Source: CALMEC01 sp964531025 (GTDB lineage Bacteria; Actinomycetota; Thermoleophilia; Miltoncostaeales; Miltoncostaeaceae). From it: a stretch of 64,000 bases of DNA. The notes under the pieces were generated by a model that did not search any database, was not told the origin of the DNA, and saw nothing but the letters and a program-made list of their open reading frames with translations. Every line of letters starts with the position of its first letter. Position 1 is the stretch's first letter. A program made the translations under genes and the position numbers. Positions 1 through 8,505 of this stretch are shown piece after piece. Location: positions 73,018-137,017 of the forward strand of contig CAZHDY010000004.1 of assembly GCA_964531025.1 (NCBI GenBank), given 5' to 3'.

Positions 1-31
1 ACTTGCCAAATCGTCTGACATTCTTCCGTCC

Positions 32-904
32 ATGCCACCGCTCGACCGCATCTCGCCACTCCTGGAACGCTTCCGCGTACGCACGCGCCTGTTCCATTCG
101 GGCCCACTCTGCGGCGTGACCACCCTGGCCGCCGAACCGGGCCGGGGCTTCCTCCACGTCCTGCGCGAGGGCGAGATGACGGTGACACATGTGGGCACAA
201 CGGGCCGGATGGAGCATGTGGCCGTCGACGAGCCCAGCCTGCTCCTCTACCCGCGCCCGCTGGAGCACGCGTTCCACAATGCGCCGATCGAGGACTCCGA
301 CTTCGCCTGCGCCACCCTGGACTTCGAAGGCGGATCCACCCACCCCCTGGTACGCACCCTGCCGCCGGTCGTCATCCTGCCGCTCGATGCCGTCGCGACA
401 CTGGGGCCGGCCCTCGACCTCCTGTTCGGCGAGATCGACAACGTGCGCTGCGGACGCCGGGTCATCGCTGACCGACTCTTCGAGGTGGTGCTGATCCAGC
501 TCTTCCGGTGGATGGTCGACCACACCACGGACCTTGGCCTTCCCGCCGGGCTCCTGCCCGGCCTGGCCGACGAACGCCTGGCACCGACGCTCATCGCGAT
601 CCATGAGGACCCGGGAGCCGAATGGACACTCCCGACCATGGCCCACCACGCCACGATGTCGCGCAGCGCCTTCGCCGCGCGATTCCGCGCGGTGGTCGGA
701 CAGCCTCCCGCCGAGTACGTCACCGACTGGCGTCTGACCGTGGCCCAGGAACGACTACGCCAGGGAGCACCGGTGGCGACCACGGCGTCGGAGCTCGGCT
801 ATTCGAGCCCGTCGGCCTTCAGTCGGGCGTTCACCCAGCGGCTCGGACGATCACCCCGCGCATGGGTGTCGAGCGCGGAGACCGACGAGCCGGCGACCCG
901 GTAG
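32..904 (+). CDS. AraC-family transcriptional regulator
   Basis: A 290-residue DNA-binding regulator. Residues 1 to about 175 look like the beta-rich cupin sensor of the AraC cupin_6 group (LLYPRPLEHAFHNAP near residues 71-85). The last ~100 residues hold the two helix-turn-helix units typical of AraC proteins, including LPTMAHHATMSRSAFAARFR and, in the second unit, ELGYSSPSAFSRAFTQRLG. Family knowledge says such proteins often control a neighbouring gene, but the only close neighbour is convergent, so the target is unknown. The ATG at 32 gives a family-typical length; only 31 bases precede it, so the promoter is mostly outside the window. Confidence 0.88.
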   Translation: MPPLDRISPLLERFRVRTRLFHSGPLCGVTTLAAEPGRGFLHVLREGEMTVTHVGTTGRMEHVAVDEPSLLLYPRPLEHAFHNAPIEDSDFACATLDFEGGSTHPLVRTLPPVVILPLDAVATLGPALDLLFGEIDNVRCGRRVIADRLFEVVLIQLFRWMVDHTTDLGLPAGLLPGLADERLAPTLIAIHEDPGAEWTLPTMAHHATMSRSAFAARFRAVVGQPPAEYVTDWRLTVAQERLRQGAPVATTASELGYSSPSAFSRAFTQRLGRSPRAWVSSAETDEPATR

Positions 905-936
905 ACCGGCGCGCAGCGCCAGAGCCAGAGCCCGGC

Positions 937-2268
937 CTACTTCACGCGCACCGTCAGCGTCTTGGTACTCGCCCCGACCTTCACGACCACCCGATAGACG
1001 CCGGGTTTCAGGGCCTTCCCGCGGATCTTCGTGACCCTGCGGTTGTTGACCCCCTTCTTCTTCACGGTGTAGGTGACGGTGCCGAGGGGCTTCTTCGCCC
1101 CCTTGCGGGTCACGGTGACCTTCACGATCGCCGGCCGTCGGAACGTCAGCCGAAGGACAAATGCCTTCTTCGCCGGAAGAGCCTTCGCGAGGGTGAGGGC
1201 GGGAGGCGTCTTCGGTTTCGGCGCAACAGCGGGAGGCGTCGACGCGGACGGCCCGGTCGGACCGGCCGGCCCCACCGGTGTGGTGACATCGAACGCCGCC
1301 CAGTGCACGTCGGACCCGCCGGGCACGACGAGCCTCAGCTGCAGGACGCAGGTGCCACCGTTCACCACGGGAGCGGGCGAGACGTAGATGCCGTCCGGGG
1401 CGTTCCATGCGATCTGGGTTCCGTCGGGCGACCACACGGGACGGCCGCCGCCCGTCTCGTTCGAGGTGTAGCCGGGCAATTCGCACAGGAGCTGCGGCTG
1501 GGGCGACGTGGGAGGTGCGGATCCGGTCGAGAACTCCGTGTAGGAGTACAGCTCGAGCCCGTGGGGCTGAACCCCTGTGGCGTTCGCGGGTCCGTATTCG
1601 AGCAGGAACCGGGTCTCGGACGGATGGAAGTCGAAACTGCTGAGCTCGTACGGGCTACCCACCGGAAGTGCGATCCACGAGTCCATCTTCGTCGCGTCGT
1701 TCTGCCAGACCGACACCGTCCCGCCGTTGATCCCGGCGAGGCGCTCGTCGGGATGACGCGTCCAGCGGGGCTCACCCTGATAGTCGTACGAAGGGTAGGT
1801 GCTCGTCCCGATCGTCGGGGAGTTCCGGTTGATGATCCGCGTCGACAGGGTCGGCGTGCCGCCGAGGCAGTTGCTGGAGCCCTTCCAGTACTCCACCGCG
1901 ACAAAGGTGCCGTCCGGTGACGTGGCGGAGCGGTAGGGGCTGAGGCCACCGCAGATCCCGTACTTCTCGAACAGGTACGGACCGTGCAGGACCGCGCCGT
2001 CCTGGTTCAGCACGACGAGGATGGAGTTGCCGTTGCTGTCCCTCTGGTTCAGGAAGGCCGTGATGCCGCCGTCGTCGGCCACGGAGATGGCTTTGAAGCC
2101 GTTCTCCGGGCTCGACGCGTGCGTCACCTTTTTGACCAGACTCCCGTCCGGTCGTGCGACCGCCACGTCGCTGTCCTTGTCCTTGAAGACGAGGCTCGCA
2201 GCGTTGGCGGTGCTCGCTCCGAGGAGGGCGACGAGCGCGATGAACGGGACGGTGATGAGTCGGTGCAT
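937..2268 (-). CDS. Secreted TolB-like beta-propeller protein with basic C-terminal domain
   Basis: A 443-residue exported protein. It starts with a signal peptide (MHRLITVPFIALVALLGAS, cleavage likely after ASTANA). The middle shows WD40-like/TolB-type propeller blades, for example ISVADDGGITAFLNQRDSNG, SPDGTFVAVEYW and VWSPDGTQIAWNAPDG. After a Pro/Gly-rich linker (about 330-355) comes a lysine-rich beta-sandwich tail (VTRKGAKKPLGTVTYTVKKK) of the kind common at the C-termini of exported Solirubrobacterales proteins. Probably an extracellular or cell-wall protein; no catalytic motif is seen. It converges with the AraC gene with a 32-nt gap. Confidence 0.8.
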   Translation of the reverse strand: MHRLITVPFIALVALLGASTANAASLVFKDKDSDVAVARPDGSLVKKVTHASSPENGFKAISVADDGGITAFLNQRDSNGNSILVVLNQDGAVLHGPYLFEKYGICGGLSPYRSATSPDGTFVAVEYWKGSSNCLGGTPTLSTRIINRNSPTIGTSTYPSYDYQGEPRWTRHPDERLAGINGGTVSVWQNDATKMDSWIALPVGSPYELSSFDFHPSETRFLLEYGPANATGVQPHGLELYSYTEFSTGSAPPTSPQPQLLCELPGYTSNETGGGRPVWSPDGTQIAWNAPDGIYVSPAPVVNGGTCVLQLRLVVPGGSDVHWAAFDVTTPVGPAGPTGPSASTPPAVAPKPKTPPALTLAKALPAKKAFVLRLTFRRPAIVKVTVTRKGAKKPLGTVTYTVKKKGVNNRRVTKIRGKALKPGVYRVVVKVGASTKTLTVRVK

Positions 2269-2470
2269 CCCGTGATCTCACCATCGCAACGCCGACGCGG
2301 CATCGGTAGAAACACGGACGTTCGCCGCCGTAGGCGCCTTCGCGCGCCCGCAAGGGCCGCCCCGGACACCGTGAACGAGTCAGCTCGATGCGCCACGCGC
2401 CGGCAGTGCGAGAGATCGATCGGCGCAACCTGTCATCCTCGAGAACCGCCCCCGAGAAAGGACCGCGACA

Positions 2471-3178
2471 GTGACGACACGCACGACATCACGCACGGCT
2501 GTGGCCATCCGACATGTGGCGTTCGAGGATCTGGGGATCCTCGAACCGTTCCTGGAGGTACGAGGGTTCACGGTGCACTACCTGGATGCGCCCGATGTCG
2601 AACCGGACACCGCAGCAGCCGCGGATCTGCTCGTCGTGCTTGGCGCACCGATCTCGGCGGACGATCCCGAGCACTATCCGTTCCTTGCCGACGAGATGGA
2701 TGTCATCCGGAAGCGTCACGACGACGCTATGCCGACCATCGGCATCTGTCTGGGCGCGCAGCTCATGGCCGCTGCGATCGGGGGCACGGTCACGCGCGGC
2801 CCGTCGAAGGAGATCGGCTTCGTGCCGCTGACGATCACCGACGCCGGGATGGGCAGCGCACTGCGACACCTGGTCGACGTGCCGGTCCTCCACTGGCACG
2901 GCGACACGTTCATCCTCCCTGCCGGCGCCCCCTCGCTGGCCTCGACCCCCGACTACCCGAACCAAGCCTTTCAGCAGGGCGCGTCGCTCGGACTTCAGTT
3001 CCACATCGAAGCGGACTGGCGACACATCGAGCGCTGGCTCATCGGGCACGCCCACGAGCTGGAGACGGCGGGCTTCGACGTCCGGGAGATCCGGGCGGAC
3101 GCCGAGCGCTTCGGTCCCGCACTGACCGAAGCCGCCACCACGATGTTTCAGGAGTGGTTGACCGCGACAGAGCTCTAG
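2471..3178 (+). CDS. Class I glutamine amidotransferase-like protein
   Basis: A 235-residue stand-alone glutamine amidotransferase of the GMP-synthase-like group. The nucleophile elbow GICLGAQLMA carries the catalytic Cys near residue 94, and LQFHIEAD near 177 carries the His-Glu pair, so the triad looks complete. Such proteins hydrolyse glutamine-type amides or gamma-glutamyl bonds, and many free-standing members have no assigned substrate. The start is GTG at 2471 with an AAGGA-like ribosome site about 9 nt upstream. No synthetase partner lies nearby, so the role is open; alternatives are a gamma-glutamyl hydrolase or a detoxification enzyme. Confidence 0.82.
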   Translation: MTTRTTSRTAVAIRHVAFEDLGILEPFLEVRGFTVHYLDAPDVEPDTAAAADLLVVLGAPISADDPEHYPFLADEMDVIRKRHDDAMPTIGICLGAQLMAAAIGGTVTRGPSKEIGFVPLTITDAGMGSALRHLVDVPVLHWHGDTFILPAGAPSLASTPDYPNQAFQQGASLGLQFHIEADWRHIERWLIGHAHELETAGFDVREIRADAERFGPALTEAATTMFQEWLTATEL

Positions 3179-3214
3179 CGACGCGGTGCCCGCTGCCTCC
3201 CGGTTGTCGCGTGG

Positions 3215-3598
3215 CTATTCCGTCCGAGCGTCGTACTCGGCGCGGGCGGCCAGAATCCGCGGAGTGTTCGACGCCGTCCACTCGGCGAGCGCCATGACCG
3301 GTGGAAGGAGGTCACGGCCGAGATCGCTGAGCTCGTAGGTGACCTGAGGCGGAACGGTCGGCGTGACGGTGCGTTCCACCAGGCCGTCCCGCTCGAGGAC
3401 CTTCAGCGTGGACGAGAGCATCTTCTGACTGATGTCGCCGATGTTGCGGCGCAGCTCGTTGAACCGCGACGGCCCCTCACCCAGCGTCCGGACGATGAGC
3501 AGCGACCACTTGTGGCCGATGCGCGCGAGCATGTCGGAGATCGCCCCGCAGACGTCCGGATCGTCGCGTCGTTCTGCGCAGGTTCGACTGTCGACCAC
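3215..3598 (-). CDS. HxlR-family transcriptional regulator
   Basis: A 127-residue winged-helix regulator of the HxlR family. The family pattern is clear: CGAISDMLARIGHKWSLLI, then GPSRFNELRRNIGDISQKML (recognition helix) and YELSDLGRDLLP at the end. An N-terminal Cys (CAERRDDPDVCG) could be redox sensitive, as in some HxlR proteins that sense quinones or electrophiles; that is inference. It is divergent from a flavodoxin-fold NADPH reductase, the classic arrangement of an HxlR repressor and its target. Start is GTG 3598 with AAAGGGG upstream. Confidence 0.88.
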   Translation of the reverse strand: MVDSRTCAERRDDPDVCGAISDMLARIGHKWSLLIVRTLGEGPSRFNELRRNIGDISQKMLSSTLKVLERDGLVERTVTPTVPPQVTYELSDLGRDLLPPVMALAEWTASNTPRILAARAEYDARTE

Positions 3599-3680
3599 TG
3601 GTGCCCCTTTCCAGATCGGTCACCCCGAGGTGACCTGGTGACGACAACGTGCCCTCTTGCGGACACGGTACCGACTTCCC

Positions 3681-3722
3681 TAAGGTTACCAGTTGAAACG
3701 TACTTGCCAGTTGCAACCTAAG
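3681..3722. promoter_or_regulatory. Likely HxlR operator between divergent genes
   Basis: The hxlR-reductase intergenic region has two near-identical half-sites, CCAGTTGAAAC at 3689-3699 and CCAGTTGCAAC at 3707-3717. They lie 18 bp apart, and the second contains the perfect palindrome GTTGCAAC. They sit just upstream of the reductase start, where a repressor would block transcription in either direction. Confidence 0.5.
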
Positions 3723-3732
3723 GAAGACGCGC

Positions 3733-4320
3733 ATGCCTACGCCGCCCCGCCTCGCAATGATCATCGGGTCCACCCGCCCGCAGCGGTTCGCCGACAAGCC
3801 CGCCGACTGGCTGATGGAGCAGGCCGCGAAACGCAGCGACCTCACGCTGGAACGGGTGGATCTCCGCGATTTCGACCTCCCGTTCTTCGCCGAGGCGTCA
3901 TCGAACGCATGGGTGCCGAGCATCGACGAGAGGGCCGTCGCCTGGCAGGACGCGATCCGTCCCTACGACGGCTACATCTTCGTTGTCGCCGAGTACAACC
4001 ACTCGATCACGGGCGCGCTCAAGAACGCGTTGGATCAGGCGTACACCGAGTGGGTGCGCAAGCCGTTCTCGGCTCTCGGGTATGGCAGCGTCGGCGCAGC
4101 GCGCGCCGTCGAGCACCTGCGCGGGATCGGCGTGGAGCTCCAGATGGTGCCCTCCCGGTTCGCGGCGCACATCGGTGGCAGCGACCTGTTCAAGGTCCAC
4201 CCGATGGGCGGCAACGGGGCGATCGACGACATCGCGGAGGCCATCCAGCCGTCCGTCGACGCCATGTTCGACGACCTCGTCTGGTGGGCCACTGTGCTGC
4301 GCGAGGCGCGCGCCGCCTGA
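3733..4320 (+). CDS. NADPH-dependent FMN reductase family protein
   Basis: A 195-residue flavodoxin-fold reductase. The phosphate-binding loop IIGSTRPQRFADKPADWL and the FMN-contact motif VAEYNHSITGALKNALD are both present, as in chromate/quinone/azo reductases of this family. It likely reduces quinones or other electrophiles with NAD(P)H, and the adjacent divergent HxlR gene suggests induction by such compounds. The start is set by AAGGA-like bases just upstream at 3720. Substrate cannot be read from sequence. Confidence 0.88.
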   Translation: MPTPPRLAMIIGSTRPQRFADKPADWLMEQAAKRSDLTLERVDLRDFDLPFFAEASSNAWVPSIDERAVAWQDAIRPYDGYIFVVAEYNHSITGALKNALDQAYTEWVRKPFSALGYGSVGAARAVEHLRGIGVELQMVPSRFAAHIGGSDLFKVHPMGGNGAIDDIAEAIQPSVDAMFDDLVWWATVLREARAA

Positions 4321-4376
4321 CGCGGATTCCGTTTCCCGAGGAGTGCTTCGGGGCGTCGTCCTGGGCGCGCGCAAGT

Positions 4377-4393
4377 CCGGTGCCAGGCACCAA
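4377..4393. repeat. Short palindromic GGTGCCAGGCACC motif
   Basis: Bases 4379-4391 form the palindrome GGTGCC-A-GGCACC in the gap after the reductase. Its reverse complement closely matches GGCGCCTGGCACCGG at 16886-16900, another intergenic site. Similar inverted GGTGCC/GGCACC units occur as dispersed intergenic repeats in many genomes. Two copies in 64 kb is weak evidence. Confidence 0.3.
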
Positions 4394-4421
4394 ACTCGCA
4401 CGCGCCCGCAGGACCGTGCCT

Positions 4422-6824
4422 CTACGCGGCGCCCACGTACTCCGCCAGGTGCTCACCGGTGACCGTCGACCGAGCATCCACGAGATCGGCCGGAGTCCCT
4501 TCGAACACGATCCGTCCTCCGTCGTGGCCGGCGCCGGGTCCCAGATCGATGATCCAGTCGGCGTGAGCCATAACCGCCTGGTGATGCTCGATGACGATCA
4601 CCGACTTGCCCGAGTCGACGAGCCGGTCGAGCAGGGCCAGCAGGTTCTCGACGTCCGCGAGGTGCAAACCGGTGGTCGGCTCGTCCAGGACATAGACGCC
4701 GCCCTTTTCCGACATGTGCGTGGCGAGCTTCAGACGCTGGCGCTCACCGCCCGACAGCGTCGTGAGGGGCTGTCCCACCTTCAGGTATCCGAGACCGACA
4801 CCGGCGAGATGCCCCAGGGTCGTGTGCGCGGCGGGGATGCGTGCATCACCATCGCCGAAGAAGTCGCGGGCCTCGGCCACCGACATCGCGAGCACCTCGC
4901 TGATGTTCCGTCCACCCAACCGGTACTCGAGCACCTCCGCCTGGAAGCGCCGTCCCTCACAGTCCTCGCATGGGGCGGCGACGCCGGCCATGATGCCGAG
5001 ATCCGCATAGATGACGCCGTTGCCGTTACAGGTGGGGCACGCGCCCTCCGAGTTGGCGCTGAAGAGCGCCGGCTTCACGTCGTTGGCCTTGGCGAACGCC
5101 TTGCGGATGTGATCGAGCAGGCCGGTGTAGGTGGCCGGATTGCTGCGACGCGACCCGCGAATCGGCGCCTGGTCGACCACGACGACGTCGTCGCGCCCGG
5201 CGACCGAACTCCGGATGAGGGAGCTCTTGCCCGACCCGGCGACGCCCGTCAGCACGACAAGAACCCCGAGGGGGATGTCGACGTCGACGTCCTGCAGGTT
5301 GTTCGTGTTCGCCCCGCGCACCTCTAGAGCACCCGTCGCCTCACGCACATTCACCCGTAGCCCGGCGCGGTCGTCCAGGTGGTGACCGGTGAGCGTGGAC
5401 GTCCCGCGAAGCTCGTCGACGCTACCCTCGAAGCAGATGGTCCCACCGTCCGATCCGGCACCCGGTCCGATGTCGACCACGTGGTCGGCGATCGCGATGA
5501 CCTCGGGCTTGTGCTCCACCACGAGAACCGTGTTGCCCTTGTCACGGAGCCGTACCAGGAGCTCGTTCATACGCCGGATGTCGTGGGGATGGAGCCCGAT
5601 GCTGGGCTCGTCGAACACATAGGTCACGTCGGTGAGCGACGACCCGAGGTGCCGCACCATCTTTGTCCGCTGCGCCTCACCGCCCGAGAGGGTGCCGGAC
5701 GATCGGTCCAGGCTGAGGTAGCCCAGACCGATCTCGACGAACGCATCGAGGGTGTGACCGAGCTTCTCGAGGAGCGGGGCCATGGAAGGCGCGTCGAGGG
5801 CGCGCACCCATTCCGCCAGGTCGCTGATCTGCATGGCGCACAGCTCGGCGATGTTGGCGCCGTCGATGCGCGAGGATCGCGCCGGCTCGTTCAACCGGGT
5901 TCCGTCGCAGTCGGGACACGGTGCGAAGGTGGCGATGCGCTCGACGAACGCGCGGATGTGCGGCTGCAGCGAGTCGACGTCCTTCGAGAGGAACGAGCGC
6001 TGGATGCGTGGAAGGAGCCCCTCGAACGTGATGTTGACGCCCGAGACCTTGATCTTGGTGGGCTCATGGTCCAGGAAGTTCGCCAGCTCCTTCTTGGTGT
6101 ACTTCCCGATCGGCTTGTCGGGGTCGAAGAGACCCGACTCGCTGAACATCCGCACCTCCCAGCCGCCGGCCTTGTAGCCGGGGATGGTGAAGGGCCCCTC
6201 GTTCAGTGACTTGGAGGGGTCGTACAGCTCGCCCAGGTCGATGTCGCTGACGGTGCCCATGCCCTCGCAACGGGGGCACATGCCACCAAGGATCGTGAAG
6301 CTCTTCTTCTCCGCCTTCTTCTTCGAGGCGCGTTCGACGGTGAGGGCACCGGCGCCGTGCGCCGTGGCGATGTTGAACGAGAAGGCGTTGGGTCCACCGA
6401 TGTGCGGTTCGCCCAGTCGGCTGAACAGGATGCGCAGCATCGCGTTGACGTCCGTCACGGTGCCGACCGTCGATCGTGCGTTGGCCCCGATGCGCTCCTG
6501 GTCCACGAGGATGGCCGTGGTGATCCCGTCCAGGACATCGACGTCCGGCCGCGCCGTGGAGGGCATGAAGCCCTGGAGGAAGGCACTGTAGGTCTCGTTG
6601 ATGAGTCGCTGCGATTCGGCGGCGATGGTGCCGAACACGAGGGAGCTCTTTCCCGAACCCGAGACCCCGGTGAACACCGTCAGCCGACGCTTCGGGATCT
6701 CGAGACTCACGTCCTTCAGGTTGTTGACGCGCGCACCCTGCACCCGGATCAGATCGTGCGCGTCGGCGGGGTGGATGCCGTTCGATCCCGTGGCAGCCTT
6801 CGCCCCCTTCTTGGCCGTCGCCAT
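4422..6824 (-). CDS. UvrA-like ABC excinuclease paralogue (class III/DrrC type)
   Basis: An 800-residue UvrA-like protein, shorter than housekeeping UvrA (about 950). It has two ABC ATPase units: Walker A GVSGSGKSSLVFGTIAAE, signature LSGGEAQRTKM, then Walker A GVAGSGKSSLI, signature LSGGERQRLKLA and Walker B YVLDEPTTGLH. Zinc-type cysteine modules remain (CPRCEGMG, CPTCNGNG, CEDCEGRR). In actinobacteria such short paralogues are linked to resistance to DNA-intercalating drugs; that role here is inferred. A TTG lies directly before the ATG at 6824; AGGAGA is 6 nt from the ATG, so the ATG is preferred. No UvrB or UvrC is adjacent. Confidence 0.9.
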   Translation of the reverse strand: MATAKKGAKAATGSNGIHPADAHDLIRVQGARVNNLKDVSLEIPKRRLTVFTGVSGSGKSSLVFGTIAAESQRLINETYSAFLQGFMPSTARPDVDVLDGITTAILVDQERIGANARSTVGTVTDVNAMLRILFSRLGEPHIGGPNAFSFNIATAHGAGALTVERASKKKAEKKSFTILGGMCPRCEGMGTVSDIDLGELYDPSKSLNEGPFTIPGYKAGGWEVRMFSESGLFDPDKPIGKYTKKELANFLDHEPTKIKVSGVNITFEGLLPRIQRSFLSKDVDSLQPHIRAFVERIATFAPCPDCDGTRLNEPARSSRIDGANIAELCAMQISDLAEWVRALDAPSMAPLLEKLGHTLDAFVEIGLGYLSLDRSSGTLSGGEAQRTKMVRHLGSSLTDVTYVFDEPSIGLHPHDIRRMNELLVRLRDKGNTVLVVEHKPEVIAIADHVVDIGPGAGSDGGTICFEGSVDELRGTSTLTGHHLDDRAGLRVNVREATGALEVRGANTNNLQDVDVDIPLGVLVVLTGVAGSGKSSLIRSSVAGRDDVVVVDQAPIRGSRRSNPATYTGLLDHIRKAFAKANDVKPALFSANSEGACPTCNGNGVIYADLGIMAGVAAPCEDCEGRRFQAEVLEYRLGGRNISEVLAMSVAEARDFFGDGDARIPAAHTTLGHLAGVGLGYLKVGQPLTTLSGGERQRLKLATHMSEKGGVYVLDEPTTGLHLADVENLLALLDRLVDSGKSVIVIEHHQAVMAHADWIIDLGPGAGHDGGRIVFEGTPADLVDARSTVTGEHLAEYVGAA

Positions 6825-6854
6825 CAACCGTCTCCTATGTGTGGTCCCGGGTAC

Positions 6855-7259
6855 CTATGCCTGCTGGATGCGGATCATGTTGCCTGCAGGGTCGCGGACG
6901 GCGCCGTCGCGAACGCCCCACGGCTGGTCCGCGGGCTCCTGCAGCACGTCGGCGCCCGGGGTCTCGGCGACGCGTGCGAAGGTCGCCTCCAGATCGTCGG
7001 AGCTGAGGTGGACGGGACGCAGCTCGCCCTTCGCCAGCATCGCCGCCATGGCGTCGCCGTCAGCTTCCGAGCGCCCCACGCGCGGGTGTGACAGGACGAT
7101 CGCGACCTCGGGCTGGCTCTCGGTCGCCAGCGTGATCCAGCGATAGTCGCCCTGCTGGACCTCGTTCTGAACCGTGAGGCCCAGCGCATCGCGATAGAAG
7201 GCGAGCGCCGCCTCCGGGTCGTCCACCAGGATGTGGACCGTGCTCAGTGCAACTCCCAT
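6855..7259 (-). CDS. VOC-superfamily (glyoxalase/bleomycin-resistance) protein
   Basis: A 134-residue vicinal-oxygen-chelate fold protein. It begins with STVHILVDDPEAALAFYRDA, the first betaalphabetabetabeta unit, and ends with WGVRDGAVRDPAGNMIRIQQ, the second unit with the usual DPxGN turn. Members are metal-dependent isomerases/dioxygenases or drug-binding proteins. It lies 58 nt downstream of an AraC-type regulator on the same strand, a pairing frequent in actinobacteria, so the two may form one transcription unit. It is also close to the UvrA-like resistance gene. Substrate unknown. Confidence 0.85.
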   Translation of the reverse strand: MGVALSTVHILVDDPEAALAFYRDALGLTVQNEVQQGDYRWITLATESQPEVAIVLSHPRVGRSEADGDAMAAMLAKGELRPVHLSSDDLEATFARVAETPGADVLQEPADQPWGVRDGAVRDPAGNMIRIQQA

Positions 7260-7317
7260 GATGTCCTCATTTCGTGATCGTGGTTGATCTCATGACGCGA
7301 GAACACCGTAGGCCGGA

Positions 7318-7761
7318 TCAGTGGCGTGTCGCTTCTTCGATTCTGCTTGCCTCGGCACGGACGCCCGTGCGACGCGGCCGCGTGACGACCATCGCCTGAC
7401 ACGGCGCGATGGCACGAAGTCCGTCGTGTACCCGTGCCCGATAGGCGCTCGGTGCCTCACCCACGATCTGCGTGAAGCGTGACGAGAACGATCCGAGGCT
7501 GGTGCAGCCCACCGCGAAGCACGCGTCGGTCACGGTCATGTCTCCACGCCGGAGCAGCGCCTGCGCCCGTTCGATTCGCCGTGTCATGAGGTACGAGTAC
7601 GGCGTCTCGGAGTACACCTCACGGAAGCGACGGCTGAAATGCGCCGTCGACATGAGCGCCGTCTTCGCCAGGGCCGGGACATCGAGAGGCCGCGCGAACT
7701 CGCGATCCATCCGGTCACGCGCCCGACAGAGCCGGCGCAGTTCGTCGGTGTCCGGGGGCAT
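7318..7761 (-). CDS. AraC-type HTH regulator (DNA-binding domain only)
   Basis: A 147-residue protein made almost wholly of the AraC DNA-binding region: DVPALAKTALMSTAHFSRRF for the first HTH and CFAVGCTSLGSFSSRFTQIV for the second. The frame can be extended upstream, but the added residues look non-coding, so the ATG at 7761 (MPPDTDELRR) is preferred. Short AraC proteins of this type commonly precede VOC genes and probably regulate them. No sensor domain is present. Confidence 0.82.
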   Translation of the reverse strand: MPPDTDELRRLCRARDRMDREFARPLDVPALAKTALMSTAHFSRRFREVYSETPYSYLMTRRIERAQALLRRGDMTVTDACFAVGCTSLGSFSSRFTQIVGEAPSAYRARVHDGLRAIAPCQAMVVTRPRRTGVRAEASRIEEATRH

Positions 7762-7818
7762 GACGCAATGGTACGCCACCCATACCGGTCGAACGGTGAC
7801 CGGCGGTAGGCTCCGGCC

Positions 7819-7980
7819 ATGGATTTCAGACGTCGGATCAGACGTACGACTGACGGTCTTTCGATCCGTGAAGCGGCCCGGATCGAGCGAGGTGCCGCAG
7901 CTGTCACCGCCGACGGCGGATATCCGGTTCCGGGCCCGCGGGATCCGTTCCGGCGAGGTCCCCGCAAACAGGAGCACTGA
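7819..7980 (+). CDS. Small basic protein overlapping a GNAT gene
   Basis: A 53-codon frame beginning MDFRRRIRRTT and ending RRGPRKQEH. Its TGA (7978-7980) overlaps the ATG of the acetyltransferase (7980-7982) by one base, the TGATG pattern of translational coupling. A GGTAGG stretch about 9 nt upstream could serve as a weak ribosome site. The product is arginine-rich with a mid-protein SIREAARIERG segment. I recognise no family. The case rests on the coupled junction and absence of any other gene in this gap. Confidence 0.45.
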   Translation: MDFRRRIRRTTDGLSIREAARIERGAAAVTADGGYPVPGPRDPFRRGPRKQEH

Positions 7981-8477
7981 TGGGTCGGGCGTTCACCATC
8001 CGGTCGGCGCGCCCCGACGATGCCAGCGCCATTGCCCATGTGAACGTGCAGAGCTGGCGGGAGACCTACCGAGGGCTCATGCCCGACGCACGGCTCGACG
8101 ACCCGGGCTTTCTGACGGCCCGTGAGCGCTTCTGGAGCATGGCGCTGACCGACGAGCGCTACCGGGACAACCGCGTGGCGGTCGCCGAACGCACCGGCAA
8201 GCTGATCGGGATCGCCATGTCGGGACCGCCTCTGGATGACGACGCCACCTGGACGCGACAGCTGTACGTGCTCTACGTACTTGCCGCCGAACACGGCACG
8301 GGCGCCGGCCTGGCGCTGATGGAGATGGTGGTCGATCCGCAGGAGTCCGTCGCTCTCTGGGTGGCGGATCCGAACCCCAGGGCGCAGGCCTTCTACCGAA
8401 AGAACGGATTCGTCGAAGACGGATCCACCCAGACCGACCACGGGGTGCGGGAGATCCGAATGACGCGCTCGTCATGA
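7980..8477 (+). CDS. GNAT-family N-acetyltransferase
   Basis: A 165-residue GNAT enzyme transferring an acetyl group from acetyl-CoA to an amine. It begins FTIRSARPDDASAIAHVNVQ (strand 1 and helix 1) and has the acetyl-CoA loop region in VLAAEHGTGAGLALMEMVV. It closes with NPRAQAFYRKNGFVEDG, the strong GNAT motif B. The substrate is not evident; many short GNATs act on antibiotics, peptides or protein N-termini. It is probably cotranslated with the small frame just upstream. Confidence 0.88.
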   Translation: MGRAFTIRSARPDDASAIAHVNVQSWRETYRGLMPDARLDDPGFLTARERFWSMALTDERYRDNRVAVAERTGKLIGIAMSGPPLDDDATWTRQLYVLYVLAAEHGTGAGLALMEMVVDPQESVALWVADPNPRAQAFYRKNGFVEDGSTQTDHGVREIRMTRSS

Positions 8478-8505
8478 CACGGCCGGCCTCGACAGGCGGA
8501 CGAGG

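Noticed and set aside
622..1920. A 432-codon open frame on the plus strand
   Set aside because: It overlaps the AraC gene and the propeller gene in the wrong frame, has shadow-type Arg/Gly/Ala composition and no domain.
3693..5327. A 544-codon plus-strand frame antisense to the UvrA-like gene
   Set aside because: It is the mirror of two real genes (flavin reductase in another frame and UvrA-like on the other strand); no recognisable domain.
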